In this document: positions 8,507 through 17,387 of the stretch, one piece after another
Position numbering within the stretch: position 1 is the stretch's first letter
Layout: every line of letters begins with the position of its first letter
Assembly: GCF_024171885.1 (NCBI RefSeq)
Contig: NZ_JAMTCP010000033.1
Span: 39,015-78,572, forward strand
Origin: Streptoalloteichus tenebrarius
GTDB taxonomy: Bacteria; Actinomycetota; Actinomycetes; Mycobacteriales; Pseudonocardiaceae
Length of the DNA: 39,558 nucleotides
Direction: 5' to 3'
Program-made: the position numbers and the translations under genes
Notes under the pieces: generated by a model
Seen by the model: only the letters and a program-made list of their open reading frames with translations
Database searches by the model: none
What the model was told of the DNA's origin: nothing

Positions 8507-8740
8507 CCCGGTTCCTCCCGAAGGTGGTCAGGGGTGGGTGGCCCGCACCGTACCCCGAGTGTCCCGCGCTTCGGGAGGATTATCCCAGGTGACGGACATC
8601 ATCTCCGGTCACCGAGGCCACCGCTTGACGGGCCACCGGACACGCTGTTGGGCCGGGGACGGGGAAACTGCCCCATCCACCTTCGCCTAACACCTACGGT
8701 CACGCCAGAGCACGGTGAACCACGCTCCCAGGGGTCCGCC

Positions 8741-10966
8741 TCAGGCCTTCTCCAAATACTCCGCGCGTTCGTCGTCGACCAGCTCGGCGACCATCCGGGC
8801 CAGCCCGGGGTGCTCGACGAGATCCGGGTCGGCGGCCACGATCCGCTGGGCCTCGACCCTGGCCTCGGCGATCAGGTCCTCGTCCCGCAGCAGCGACAGC
8901 AGCCGAAGGGTCGAGCGCCGCCCCGACTGGGCCGCGCCGAGGATGTCGCCCTCCCGACGCAGCTCCAGGTCGAGGCGGGCCAGCTCGAAACCGTCCAGGG
9001 TGGAGGCCACCGCGTCCAGCCGCTCCCTCGTGGTCGTGCCCCCGGGCGCCTCGGTGACCAGCAGGCACAGCCCCGGCGCGCTGCCCCGGCCCACCCGGCC
9101 GCGGAGCTGGTGGAGCTGGCTGACCCCGAACCGGTCCGCGTCCATGATCACCATCACCGTCGCGTTCGGCACGTTCACGCCGACCTCGACGACCGTGGTC
9201 GCCACCAGCACGTCCACCTCGCCGGCGGCGAAGGCCCGCATGACCGCGTCCTTCTCGTCCGAGGGCAGCCGGCCGTGCAGCACCCCGACCCGGAGCCCGG
9301 CCAGCGGGCCGGTCTCCAGCGCGGGGGCCACCTCCAGCACCGCCAGCGGCGGCCGGCGCTCGCCGTCGGCCCCGCCCTCGTCCTGCCCCGCCTCCGGCTC
9401 GGCGGCGCCGGAGGCGGCGTCCGGGGTCTCCTCGTCCCGACCGCCGTCGCCGATGCGGGGGCACACCACGTACGCCTGGTGCCCCGCCCTGACCTCCTCG
9501 ACGATGCGTTGCCACACCCGGTCCAGCCACGCCGGCTTCTCGGCGGCGGGCACGACCGTGGTGGCGATCGGCGAACGCCCCACCGGCATCTCGCGCAGGG
9601 CCGAGGTCTCCAGGTCGCCGTAGACGGTCATCGCGACCGTGCGGGGGATCGGGGTCGCGGTCATGACCAGCACGTGCGGGCTGGTCTCCTCCCCGCCGCG
9701 CGCCCGCAGCGCGTCCCGCTGCTCGACGCCGAAGCGGTGCTGCTCGTCCACCACGACCAGGCCGAGGTCGGCGAAGGACACCCGCTCCTGGATCAGGGCG
9801 TGCGTGCCGACGACGATGCCCGCCGCGCCCGAGGCGGCGTCCAGCAACGCCTGCTTGCGCTGGGCCGCCGGCAGCGACCCGGTGAGCAGGGTGATCCTGG
9901 TGGCCTGTTCGGCCGCGCCCAGCTCGCCCGCCATCGCCAGGTCGCCGAGCATCTCGCGCAGCGAGCGGGCGTGCTGGGCGGCCAGCACCTCGGTCGGCGC
10001 CAGCATCGCCGCCTGCCGGCCCGCGTCCACGACCTGCAACATCGCCCTCAGCGCGACCACGGTCTTGCCGCTGCCCACCTCACCCTGGAGGAGGCGGTTC
10101 ATCGGGTGCTCGCCGGCGAGGTCGGCCGCGACGGCCTCGCCGACCTCCCGCTGGCCGGCGGTGAGCCGGAACGGCAGCCGGGCGTCGAAGGCGTCCAGCA
10201 CCCCGCCGGGCCGGCGCGGGCACGCGGGCGCGGGCCGGGACTGGGCCGACCGGCGGCGCTGCGCGAGCGCGAGCTGCACGGCGAGCCCTTCATCCCACTT
10301 CAGCCGGTCCCTGGCCGCCTCGACGGCCGCCCTGTCCTCCGGCCGGTGGATGTTCCGCAGCGCCGCGCCCAGGTCGAGCAGCCGGTGCCGGCGCCGCAGC
10401 TCCTCGGGCAACGGGTCGTCGGGGTCGTCGAGGGTGTCCAGGACCTGCTCCACGCACCGCGCGACGGACCAGGAGGGCAGTCCCTGCGCCGCCGGGTAGA
10501 CCGGGATCAGCGTGCTGGCGAACTCCTCGGCCTCCGACCGCTCCTCGCCCTCGTCGACGGCGTCGAGCAGCTTGTACTCGGGGTGGGCGAGCTGGAGCTG
10601 GCCGCGGTAGGCGGTCACCTTCCCGGCGAACAGGCCCTTCCTGCCGGGCAGCAGCTCCCGCTCGCGCCAGGACTGGTTGAAGAAGGTGCACGTCATGTGC
10701 CGGTGACCGTCGGTGATGCGGACCTCGAGGATGTTGCCCCGCCTGCTGCGCATGCGCCGTGTCGTGGCCCGCTCCACCTGGGCCAGCACCGTCGCGTGCT
10801 CGCCGATCTCCAGACCGGCGATGCTGGTCAGCTCGCCCCGCTCGGCGTAGCGCCTCGGGTAGTGCCGCAGCAGGTCGCCGGCCGTGCGCAGGCCCAGCGC
10901 CGTCTCCAGCGCCTTGCCGCTCTTCGCGCCGAGCACCCGGTCCAGCTTGTCGTCCAGCGTGGTCAT
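8741..10966 (-). CDS. recG: ATP-dependent DNA helicase RecG
   Basis: A superfamily 2 helicase that remodels stalled replication forks and Holliday junctions. At 741 residues it is slightly longer than E. coli RecG (693). The N-terminal wedge/OB-fold region covers about residues 50-160 (HMTCTFFNQSW, LFAGKVTAYRG). Walker A GEVGSGKT is near 296-303 and the Walker B box DEQH near 407, the RecG form of DExH. Helicase C-terminal motifs include GRVGRGSAPGLCLLVTE. A 40-residue acidic/Ala-rich insert (around GGRDEETPDAASGAAEPEAG) lies between the two helicase lobes and is variable in actinobacteria. ATG at 10966 has only a weak ribosome site. It lies 73 bp after the FakA-like gene and may be co-transcribed with it. 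Confidence 0.97.
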   Translation of the reverse strand: MTTLDDKLDRVLGAKSGKALETALGLRTAGDLLRHYPRRYAERGELTSIAGLEIGEHATVLAQVERATTRRMRSRRGNILEVRITDGHRHMTCTFFNQSWRERELLPGRKGLFAGKVTAYRGQLQLAHPEYKLLDAVDEGEERSEAEEFASTLIPVYPAAQGLPSWSVARCVEQVLDTLDDPDDPLPEELRRRHRLLDLGAALRNIHRPEDRAAVEAARDRLKWDEGLAVQLALAQRRRSAQSRPAPACPRRPGGVLDAFDARLPFRLTAGQREVGEAVAADLAGEHPMNRLLQGEVGSGKTVVALRAMLQVVDAGRQAAMLAPTEVLAAQHARSLREMLGDLAMAGELGAAEQATRITLLTGSLPAAQRKQALLDAASGAAGIVVGTHALIQERVSFADLGLVVVDEQHRFGVEQRDALRARGGEETSPHVLVMTATPIPRTVAMTVYGDLETSALREMPVGRSPIATTVVPAAEKPAWLDRVWQRIVEEVRAGHQAYVVCPRIGDGGRDEETPDAASGAAEPEAGQDEGGADGERRPPLAVLEVAPALETGPLAGLRVGVLHGRLPSDEKDAVMRAFAAGEVDVLVATTVVEVGVNVPNATVMVIMDADRFGVSQLHQLRGRVGRGSAPGLCLLVTEAPGGTTTRERLDAVASTLDGFELARLDLELRREGDILGAAQSGRRSTLRLLSLLRDEDLIAEARVEAQRIVAADPDLVEHPGLARMVAELVDDERAEYLEKA

Positions 10967-11039
10967 CGGGACTCATTCAACCCCGCGCGTCCGACACCGG
11001 CGCGGGTCGACGCCCCGCCAGGCCCGCACGTCCCACCGC

Positions 11040-12698
11040 TCACTCGACACCCAGTCGGAGGATCGCCTCGGTCTGCCCGCCCGGGTAGACGGTCAGCTCG
11101 ACCTCCGGGTGGGTCCGCCGCAGGTGCTCCTCCAGCTCCGCGGCCAGCCCGCCCGGCGCCTCCGCGCCCACCAGGGCCGTCACCAGCTCCCCGCCGACCG
11201 ACAGCATGAGGTCGACCAGCCGGCACGCGGCCCCGACGAGGTCGGCGGGCTCGGCGATGAACACGACCTCCCCCTCGGCCATGCCCAGCACGTCGCCGGG
11301 CTGGCAGCGGCCGACCCAGGTCAGGGCCTCCCGCTGGGCCACGACCAGCTCGCCCCTGCGGGTGGCGGCCGCGGCCTCGGCCATCGCGACCACGTCGTCG
11401 CCGGGCCGTCGGGTGGCGTCGTGCACGGCCAGCGCGGCCAGCCCCTGCACCGGGGACGCGGTGGGCACCACGATCACGTCCTGCCCGGACCGCACCGCCT
11501 GGTCGGCGGCCTGCTCGGCGACCGGGGTCAGCTCGTCGGCGTTGGGCACCACCACGACGTGCCGCGCCCGGCTTCCGGTGATCGCGGCGAGCAGCTCCGC
11601 GACGCCGGGCCGGCCGACGACGACCACGGCGCCCTCTCCCCGGAACAGCTCGGCGGCGCCCGCGCCGTCGGCGACCACCACCACGGCCCGGTCCCTGGCG
11701 AACCGGCTGGGCTCGGCGGCGACCTGGTCGGCGAAGCGGACGACGGTGATCCGGTGCGGACGACCCGCCTCGATCCCGACCTCCACCGCGGCGCCGACGT
11801 CGTTGGTGTGGACGTGCACCGTCCACAGGCCGAGCCCGCCCGGTGTGCCGTCGGACACCACGGACACGCAGTCGCCCAGCTCGGCCAGCTCCGCGCGCAG
11901 GCACGCCGCCCTAGCGTCGTCGGTCCGGTCGAGCAGGTACATGACCTCGTACCCGAACTCGGTCGAGCCGCTCTCACGCTCGGCGTGCAGGACGGCGGCC
12001 GAGCGGGGAACCCGGTGCTGGGGAACGTCGGCGCGCGCCGCCTGGCCGGTCACGGTCGCGACGAGCGCGTCGAGGATGACGACCAGTCCCCTTCCCCCCG
12101 CGTCCACCACGCCGGCCCTGGCCAGCGCCGCGAGCTGGCGCGGGGTCTCGGCGAGGGCGTGCGCGGCGGTCCTCGCCGCGGTGACCACGACCTCGGCCAG
12201 GCCGGCCGCGTCCTCCGCTCCGGCCCCGGGTGCGGCCCCGGATTCGGGGACCGCGTCGGTTTCGGCGACGGCCTCGGCGACGGAGCGCAGCACGGACAGG
12301 ACGGTGCCGGGGGCCGGGTCGGCGACGGCGGCGTGGGCCAGGTCGGCGGCCCGCGCGAACGCGGAGCGCAACGCGGCGGCGTCCGCCGTCGGCCGGTCGC
12401 GGAACGCCTCGGCGAAGCCGCGCAGGACCTGCGAGAGGATCACGCCGGAGTTGCCGCGCGCGCCGGCCAGCGCGCCCCTGGCGAGCGCGGCGGCGGCGAC
12501 GCCGACCTCCGCGCCCGACTCCACGCGGAGCAGGGCGTCCAGGGCCGCCCGCAGGGTGTGCAGGAGGTTCGTCCCGGTGTCCCCGTCCGCGACGGGATAG
12601 ACGTTGATGCGGTCGATGTCCTCGCGGTCGGCGTCGAGCGCCTCGACGCACGCCGCGGCCCAGCGGCGCAGCGCCGCCGCGTCGAGCACCCGCAGCAC
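11040..12698 (-). CDS. FakA/DAK2-domain kinase (fatty-acid-kinase-like, YloV family)
   Basis: A 552-residue protein with an N-terminal DhaL/DAK2 phosphatase-kinase fold and a C-terminal DegV-interacting half, as in FakA/YloV. The nucleotide/Mg motif is NVYPVADGDTGTN (residues 32-44, with Asp38 and Asp40 expected to hold Mg), followed by GARGNSGVILSQVLRGFAEA near 80-100. In Firmicutes FakA phosphorylates fatty acids presented by FakB (DegV) proteins; no FakB gene is nearby, so the partner would be encoded elsewhere. Start is GTG 12698 with GGAG just upstream; a second in-frame GTG three codons later is possible. The gene is divergent from rpmB and upstream of recG, a conserved arrangement. The family is firm; fatty acid as substrate is by homology. 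Confidence 0.88.
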   Translation of the reverse strand: MLRVLDAAALRRWAAACVEALDADREDIDRINVYPVADGDTGTNLLHTLRAALDALLRVESGAEVGVAAAALARGALAGARGNSGVILSQVLRGFAEAFRDRPTADAAALRSAFARAADLAHAAVADPAPGTVLSVLRSVAEAVAETDAVPESGAAPGAGAEDAAGLAEVVVTAARTAAHALAETPRQLAALARAGVVDAGGRGLVVILDALVATVTGQAARADVPQHRVPRSAAVLHAERESGSTEFGYEVMYLLDRTDDARAACLRAELAELGDCVSVVSDGTPGGLGLWTVHVHTNDVGAAVEVGIEAGRPHRITVVRFADQVAAEPSRFARDRAVVVVADGAGAAELFRGEGAVVVVGRPGVAELLAAITGSRARHVVVVPNADELTPVAEQAADQAVRSGQDVIVVPTASPVQGLAALAVHDATRRPGDDVVAMAEAAAATRRGELVVAQREALTWVGRCQPGDVLGMAEGEVVFIAEPADLVGAACRLVDLMLSVGGELVTALVGAEAPGGLAAELEEHLRRTHPEVELTVYPGGQTEAILRLGVE

Positions 12699-12767
12699 GG
12701 CTCCGCCCTTCGCTGGTGATGGTGATCGGCAGACCAGGCGAGACTAGACGCCGGCGGAGGGGGCGGT

Positions 12768-12797
12768 TTGGCTGCCCCAGTCGTCTCGGGCTACCCT
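12768..12797 (+). promoter_or_regulatory. Probable rpmB promoter
   Basis: TTGGCT (12768-12773) and TACCCT (12792-12797) are separated by 18 bp, matching an actinobacterial housekeeping sigma promoter reasonably well. It leaves a leader of about 100 bases before the rpmB GTG. Confidence 0.5.
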
Positions 12798-12903
12798 GTC
12801 CGAGTTGATGGCCCGGCCCGGCCCGGGCACGTGCACTTTTCCGCGCCCCGCATCCCGTGTGGTGCGGCCGCGCGTCCAAGGAACGACGTAAGGAGTGTCT
12901 GAC

Positions 12904-13095
12904 GTGGCTGCCGTCTGCGACGTCTGCGGCAAGGGGCCGGGCTTCGGCATGTCGGTCTCGCACTCCCACCGGCGTACCCACCGCCGGTGGAACCCGAACA
13001 TCCAGACCGTGCGCGCGAAGGTCGGCCTCTCGCAGCGCCAGCGCATGAACGTGTGCACCTCCTGCCTCAAGGCGGGCAAGGTCGTTCGCGGCTGA
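12904..13095 (+). CDS. rpmB: 50S ribosomal protein L28, zinc-ribbon (C+) form
   Basis: A 63-residue L28 with the family core [20 protein letters not shown]. It carries two CxxC pairs, CDVC near the N-terminus and CTSC near the C-terminus, so it is the zinc-binding version rather than the Cys-less, zinc-independent paralogue. GTG at 12904 is preferred because TAAGGAG lies nine bases upstream; an earlier GTG at 12895 would overlap that site. It is monocistronic, with a strong terminator 26 bp downstream, and is divergent from the FakA-like gene. Confidence 0.97.
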   Translation: MAAVCDVCGKGPGFGMSVSHSHRRTHRRWNPNIQTVRAKVGLSQRQRMNVCTSCLKAGKVVRG

Positions 13096-13120
13096 CGCGA
13101 CACGGTTCTGCCAGTTCGTC

Positions 13121-13154
13121 GAACGGCCCGGGTGGCTCGCCACCCGGGCCGTTC
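13121..13154 (+). terminator. Terminator hairpin after rpmB
   Basis: A 16-bp perfect inverted repeat (GAACGGCCCGGGTGGC with its complement) separated by only TC. There is no T-tract, as is common for GC-rich actinobacterial terminators. Confidence 0.85.
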
Positions 13155-13270
13155 CGCGTGCGCCACTTCCCGCTCGACCGGCCCCGCGACCGCCCGCTCG
13201 GCTGGCGGCGCGCCCGTGGCGGTGCCAGCATCGGCCCGACAGCGGCCCCGCGCGGGTGGGAGGTCCGGGC

Positions 13271-14050
13271 ATGAGCGAGGTCACGTCCTACGTCCAGGGG
13301 ACCCCCTGCTGGGTCGACCTCTCGGCCTCGGACCGGGAACGGGCGATGGACTTCTACCGGGAGCTCCTCGGCTGGGACTACGCCGTGGGTCCGGCCGAGA
13401 CCGGGCACTACACCCAGGCGCTGGTCGACGGGAAGCCCGTCGCCGCCCTCTACACGCCACCCCCTGACCAGCAGCAGCCGGTCACCTGGCTGACCTACCT
13501 CGCCTCCGACGACGTCCGGGCGACCGCCGAGGCGGTCACCGCCCACGGCGGCCGGCTGCTGATGGACGTCATGGACGTGATGGACTTCGGCTCGATGGTC
13601 GTGGCGGTCGACCCCGCCGGGGCGGTGTTCGGCGTGTGGCAGGCGGGGACGCACATCGGGGCCAGGGTGGTCAACCAGCCCGGCGCCATGGTCTGGAACG
13701 AGCTGGCCAGCAGGGACGCCCCCGCCGCCCGCCGCTTCTACGCGTCGGTGTTCGGGGTGGAGATCTCCCCGCCGATGTCGGAGCAGTTCGACTACACGAC
13801 GTTCCGCGCCGGCGACCGCGAGGTCGGCGGGATCATGACCATGGACACGAGCTGGCCCGCCCAGATGTCGTCGCACTGGCAGGTCTACTTCGCGGTGCCC
13901 GACACCGACGCCGCCGTGCGGGTCGTCGACGAGCACGGCGGCGGCACGGTGGTCGGCCCGCAGGACTCCCCGTACGGTCGGATGGCCGTGGTGCGCGACC
14001 CGCAGGGAGCGTTGTTCTCCCTGATCAGCGCGCCGGCCGGGGGATGGTGA
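13271..14050 (+). CDS. Two-domain VOC (glyoxalase/bleomycin-resistance fold) protein
   Basis: A 259-residue protein with two tandem vicinal-oxygen-chelate modules. The first runs about 5-125 (PCWVDLSASDRERAMDFYRE ... DPAGAVFGVWQ) and the second about 135-255 (WNELASRDAPAARRFYASVF ... DPQGALFSLI). It resembles the actinobacterial 27/30-kDa antigen-type VOC proteins (Cfp30B-like), whose function is not settled. The metal-ligand His/Glu pattern of true glyoxalase I is not evident in both domains, so enzymatic activity should not be assumed. ATG 13271 is chosen because the second-codon sequence MSEVTSY fits the family; an in-frame ATG five codons earlier is less likely. It converges on ung, with a shared terminator between them. 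Confidence 0.85.
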   Translation: MSEVTSYVQGTPCWVDLSASDRERAMDFYRELLGWDYAVGPAETGHYTQALVDGKPVAALYTPPPDQQQPVTWLTYLASDDVRATAEAVTAHGGRLLMDVMDVMDFGSMVVAVDPAGAVFGVWQAGTHIGARVVNQPGAMVWNELASRDAPAARRFYASVFGVEISPPMSEQFDYTTFRAGDREVGGIMTMDTSWPAQMSSHWQVYFAVPDTDAAVRVVDEHGGGTVVGPQDSPYGRMAVVRDPQGALFSLISAPAGGW

Positions 14051-14066
14051 CGTCGCGGGGCGGCTC

Positions 14067-14104
14067 CACGGGGCCGACGCGGCTCCGCCAGCGCCGGCCC
14101 CGTG
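14067..14104. terminator. Bidirectional terminator between the VOC gene and ung
   Basis: CACGGGGCCG and CGGCCCCGTG form a 10-bp stem around an 18-base loop, which itself can fold further. It sits between two convergent stop codons, 58 bp apart. Confidence 0.7.
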
Positions 14105-14108
14105 CCGA

Positions 14109-14786
14109 CTAGGGCAGCTTCCAGTCGACGGGCTCCACGCCGAGCTGTTCCAGCAGCGCGTTCGTCCGGCTGAACGGACGGGAGCCGAAGAAGCCCCGGT
14201 CGGCCGACATCGGGCTGGGGTGGGGCGACTCGACGCACGGCACACCCTCCAGCCACGGCCGGAGGTTGCGGGCCTCGCGCCCCCACAGGATGGCGACCAT
14301 GGGCTTGCGCCGGGCCACGAGCGCGCGGATGGCCTGCTCGGTGACCTCCTCCCACCCCTTGCCCCGGTGGGAGTTGGGCCGGCCCGGCATGACGGTGAGC
14401 GCCCGGTTGAGCAGCAGCACGCCCTGGTCCACCCACGGGGTGAGGTCGCCGTTGCTCGGGGTCGGGTGGCCGAGGTCCGCCGTGTACTCGCGGAAGATGT
14501 TGATCAGGCTCTTCGGCAGCGGCCGCACGTTCGGGGCCACCGAGAAGCTCAGGCCGACGGGGTGGCCGGGCGTGGGGTAGGGGTCCTGCCCGACGATCAA
14601 CACCCTGACGTCGTCGAACGGCTGCTGGAACGCCCGGAGCACGTGCTCGCCGGCCGGCAGGTACCTGCGCCCGGCCGCGATCTCGGCCCGCAGGAACTCA
14701 CCCATCGCCGCGATGCGTTCGCTCACCGGAGCCAACGCCTCGGCCCAGCCGGCTTCCACGATCTCGTGCAGGGGACGTCCACTCAC
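14109..14786 (-). CDS. ung: Uracil-DNA glycosylase, family 1
   Basis: Removes uracil from DNA in base-excision repair. The catalytic water-activating motif GQDPYP is at residues 67-72 (Asp68), and the Leu-loop motif HPSP begins at His189, with the usual [16 protein letters not shown] after it. With GTG 14786 the protein is 225 residues and its start, [18 protein letters not shown], lines up with the mycobacterial enzyme. A further in-frame ATG at 14885 would add 33 polar residues without family similarity and is not preferred, though it has a G-rich upstream sequence. Upstream of the gene, 14787-15056 shows no other gene. Confidence 0.95.
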   Translation of the reverse strand: MSGRPLHEIVEAGWAEALAPVSERIAAMGEFLRAEIAAGRRYLPAGEHVLRAFQQPFDDVRVLIVGQDPYPTPGHPVGLSFSVAPNVRPLPKSLINIFREYTADLGHPTPSNGDLTPWVDQGVLLLNRALTVMPGRPNSHRGKGWEEVTEQAIRALVARRKPMVAILWGREARNLRPWLEGVPCVESPHPSPMSADRGFFGSRPFSRTNALLEQLGVEPVDWKLP

Positions 14787-15056
14787 GGGCAGTGACCCTA
14801 GCCGAACGCCCTGCTCGTCCCTGTCGCCCTCCCCGTCGATCCGCTGACCCCGGTCGGTGGGCTGGTTGACGCCGGCCACTGCCATCGGAGGGAACCCCCT
14901 GTCCTGTGCCTGTCCCGAGTTTGTCCGTGTCTCCGCGACGTCACGTCACCGCGTTCCGTCGACATCAGTGGGTCAGTGTTCCCACGACCACTGACAGTTC
15001 TGGGGCATCTGGGACATCCGGGACGGGCAGGGGCCGGGCGGGCGCGGGGCCGGCGG

Positions 15057-15578
15057 TCAGTCGAGCCGCCGGAGCTTCTGCCAGTAGAGGTCGATGTTGG
15101 CGACGTACTTGTCGACCGCGAACTGGAAGGCGCCGTCCGGGACCTCGTACCCCTCCCTGATCCTGGCCGGCACGCCGAGGGCCATGGCGCGGGCGGGCAC
15201 GTGCCCGTCGAAGGAGACCACGGCTCCCGCGCCGACGACCGCGCCCGTCTCGACCACGGCGCCGTTGAGCACGACGGAGCCCGAGGCGATGAGGCACCGG
15301 TCGGCGATGGTGGCGCCCTCGATGTGGACGTTGTGGCCGATGACGCAGTCGGCCCCGATGACGGTGGGGTGGAACTCGGTGCAGTGCACCACCGTGCCGT
15401 CCTGGACGCTGGTGCGCTCCCCGACCTCGATCCGGCCGTAGTCGCCGCGGAGCACGGCCCGCGGCCAGACCGAGGCGTGGGCGCGGATGCGGACGTCACC
15501 GATCACGGTGGCGTCCGGGTGGACGTAGGCGTCGGGGTGGATGCGCGGCTCGACGTCACCCAACGCGTAGATGGGCAT
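15057..15578 (-). CDS. Gamma-carbonic-anhydrase-like left-handed beta-helix protein
   Basis: A 173-residue hexapeptide-repeat protein of the gamma-carbonic anhydrase/PaaY/YrdA group. The left-handed helix is seen as repeating I/V-G-x-x-x turns from residue 10 to about 140 (DATVIGDVRIRAHASVWPRA, VLRGDYGRIEVGERTSVQDG). The three expected metal-binding histidines occur in VVHCTEFH and IGHNVHIEG. The C-terminal alpha-helix (FAVDKYVANIDLYWQKLRRL) packs on the trimer in relatives. ATG 15578 follows a GAGGGAGCG ribosome site. It may be a true carbonic anhydrase or only a metal-binding scaffold; sequence alone does not decide this. Confidence 0.85.
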   Translation of the reverse strand: MPIYALGDVEPRIHPDAYVHPDATVIGDVRIRAHASVWPRAVLRGDYGRIEVGERTSVQDGTVVHCTEFHPTVIGADCVIGHNVHIEGATIADRCLIASGSVVLNGAVVETGAVVGAGAVVSFDGHVPARAMALGVPARIREGYEVPDGAFQFAVDKYVANIDLYWQKLRRLD

Positions 15579-15720
15579 GGGTCGCTCCCTCTCGGCTCGA
15601 CCTCCACAGTGATCGCACAACCGTACGTATCGCGGTCGTCGCGTCCCGCGAGTGGTGCGCCCTCTCCGGGGCGGGCGCGACTCCGCGCTGATCAGGCGGC
15701 GAGCGGGGAACAGGTGGGGG

Positions 15721-16254
15721 TCATCCCGCCGCGAGCCCGACCGAGGCCGCCCCCTCGTCGCGCCCGGCTCCGGAGAGGGACGCGTCGAGCGTCTTCGCGA
15801 AGCACCGGCTGCCCGACTCGTTCTTGTAGACGCCGAACTTGGCCGTGGGGGTATAGCCGGACGAGGTGTAGAGCGCGATCGCCTCGGGCTGCCTGGTCCC
15901 GGTCTCCAGCACCAGGCGTCGACGTCCGGCCGCCATGGCGGTGCGCTCGAGTTCGGCGAGGACCGCGCGGGCCAAGCCGCGCCCCCGGGCGGCCTCGACG
16001 ACGTACATGCGCTTGAGTTCGGCGTCGCCGTCGACGAAGTCCTCCTCGTCGCCGTCGTGCGCGCGCCACCCGCCGCAGGCGACCGGGACGCCGTCGACGT
16101 AGGCGACGAGGAAGAGCCCTCGGGGTGGGGAGAAGTCGGCGGGGTCGACCGGGGTGATGTCGCCCTCGCCGTAGCGGCGCACGTACTCCTGCTGCACCTC
16201 GGCGACCAGCTTCCTGGCGTGCGGATGGTCGTAGGCGACCGCGCGCAGCTCCAT
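15721..16254 (-). CDS. GNAT-family N-acetyltransferase
   Basis: A 177-residue Gcn5-related acetyltransferase. The acetyl-CoA-binding motif A is visible as LKRMYVVEAARGRGLARAVL (about residues 92-111), followed by motif B around IALYTSSGYTPT with the conserved Tyr. It is most like small YhbS/ElaA-type enzymes acting on unidentified small molecules. ATG 16254 is favoured over an earlier frame start because a good promoter (TTGTTA, 17 bp, TAGGGT) ends seven bases before it, so the transcript is probably leaderless. The C-terminal 20 residues are a low-complexity Gly/Ala tail. No pathway context from the neighbours. Confidence 0.85.
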   Translation of the reverse strand: MELRAVAYDHPHARKLVAEVQQEYVRRYGEGDITPVDPADFSPPRGLFLVAYVDGVPVACGGWRAHDGDEEDFVDGDAELKRMYVVEAARGRGLARAVLAELERTAMAAGRRRLVLETGTRQPEAIALYTSSGYTPTAKFGVYKNESGSRCFAKTLDASLSGAGRDEGAASVGLAAG

Positions 16255-16261
16255 GTGCGGC

Positions 16262-16314
16262 ACCCTAGACAGAACAGCGGCGCGTAACAATCCCCTTTAG
16301 TGCATACGTATGCA
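16262..16314 (-). promoter_or_regulatory. GNAT gene promoter with an upstream perfect palindrome
   Basis: On the minus strand TTGTTA (16289-16284) and TAGGGT (16267-16262) are separated by 17 bp, placing transcription start at or next to the ATG. Just upstream of the -35 is the 14-bp perfect palindrome TGCATACGTATGCA (16301-16314), a likely binding site for an unknown dimeric regulator. Confidence 0.65.
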
Positions 16315-16323
16315 GGTGCCGGG

Positions 16324-17289
16324 TCAGCGCCAGTGCTCCCACCCCTGCGGCCCCTCGTAGGGCCGGCCGTCCACGGTCACGCCCTCTCCCTGCCGCACCG
16401 AGCCGATCACCCGCCAGTCGGCCGGCACCGACTCGACCGACGGGAAGGTCGCCGCGAGCGCGTGGTCCTCGCCACCGGTCAGCACCCAGTGCAGCGGGTC
16501 GGCGCCCAGCGCGTTGGCGACGTCGACCAGGCGCTGGTGCACCTCCAGCAGCTCGGTGCGCACGTCGATCCCGACGCCGGACGCCTCGGCCACGTGCCCG
16601 AGGTCGGCGAGCAGGCCGTCGGAGACGTCGATCATCGAGGTCGCGCCGGCCGCCGCGGCCTGGGGACCGGCGGCGTACGGCGGCTCCGGGGCCCGCTGGG
16701 CCCCCACCACCGCCACCGGCGAGCGGAACCCCCGCCCCAGGACGGCCAGTCCGGCGGCCGCCCAGCCCAGGCGGCCGGCCACCGCGAGCACGTCGCCGGG
16801 GCGGGCGCCCGAGCGGGTCACCGGGGCCCTGCCCTCCAGGTCGCCGAGCACGGTGACCGAGATCACCAGGCTGTCCGAGGTCACCATGTCCCCGCCCACG
16901 ACGCCGGCGCCGGCCCTGGCGGCCTCGGCCCACATGCCGTTGGCCACCTCGTCCAGCACGGAGGCGGGGGTGTCGGGCGGGCAGGCGAGGCCGACCAGCA
17001 GGCCGGTGGGGACCGCTCCCATCGCGGCCACGTCGGCCACGTTCACCGCCACCGCCTTGCGTCCCACCTGCTCCGGAGTGGACCAGTCGAGCCGGAAGTG
17101 GACGCCCTCGACCAGCACGTCCGTGCTGGCCACCACCCGACCGTCCGGGGCAGCCACCACGGCGGCGTCGTCGCCGGGGCCGAGCAGGGTGCTCGGTGGC
17201 TGAACGCGCCCCTCCGTCACCCGACGGATGACGCCGAACTCACCCATTCCAGCGACGGTGTCCGCCGATGACGGTCCGTCCGCGCCCAA
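16324..17289 (-). CDS. thiL: Thiamine-monophosphate kinase
   Basis: Phosphorylates thiamine monophosphate to the active cofactor thiamine diphosphate. The 321-residue protein has the ThiL hallmarks: LLGPGDDAAVV near residue 36-46, STDVLVEGVHFRLDWSTPEQVGRKA, NVADVAAMGA, VGGDMV, IDVSDGLLADLGH and LTGGEDHALAATF. The TTG at 17289 is chosen because a clean GGAGG lies five bases upstream; the internal ATG at 17247 has no ribosome site. The mycobacterial protein also has a short N-terminal extension. It is divergent from the Lrp-like gene (98 bp between the two starts). Confidence 0.95.
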   Translation of the reverse strand: MGADGPSSADTVAGMGEFGVIRRVTEGRVQPPSTLLGPGDDAAVVAAPDGRVVASTDVLVEGVHFRLDWSTPEQVGRKAVAVNVADVAAMGAVPTGLLVGLACPPDTPASVLDEVANGMWAEAARAGAGVVGGDMVTSDSLVISVTVLGDLEGRAPVTRSGARPGDVLAVAGRLGWAAAGLAVLGRGFRSPVAVVGAQRAPEPPYAAGPQAAAAGATSMIDVSDGLLADLGHVAEASGVGIDVRTELLEVHQRLVDVANALGADPLHWVLTGGEDHALAATFPSVESVPADWRVIGSVRQGEGVTVDGRPYEGPQGWEHWR

Positions 17290-17387
17290 CTCAGCCTCCG
17301 ATCACGAGCGTCGCGCTCACCTGCTGGGGTACTTTGCTCGTCACTGTTCCTACCCCGAGCATCGCCGTCGAGACGAAGGGGCGCGCC

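Noticed and set aside
5327-11209. A 1960-codon open frame opposite pyc and recG
   Set aside because: A shadow frame caused by high GC; the real genes on the other strand have full domain evidence.
14787-14885. Longer Ung starting at an ATG at 14885
   Set aside because: The extra 33 residues are polar and unlike the family; the GTG at 14786 matches the known N-terminus.
17247-17289. ThiL starting at the ATG at 17247
   Set aside because: No ribosome site before that ATG, whereas TTG 17289 has GGAGG at a good distance.
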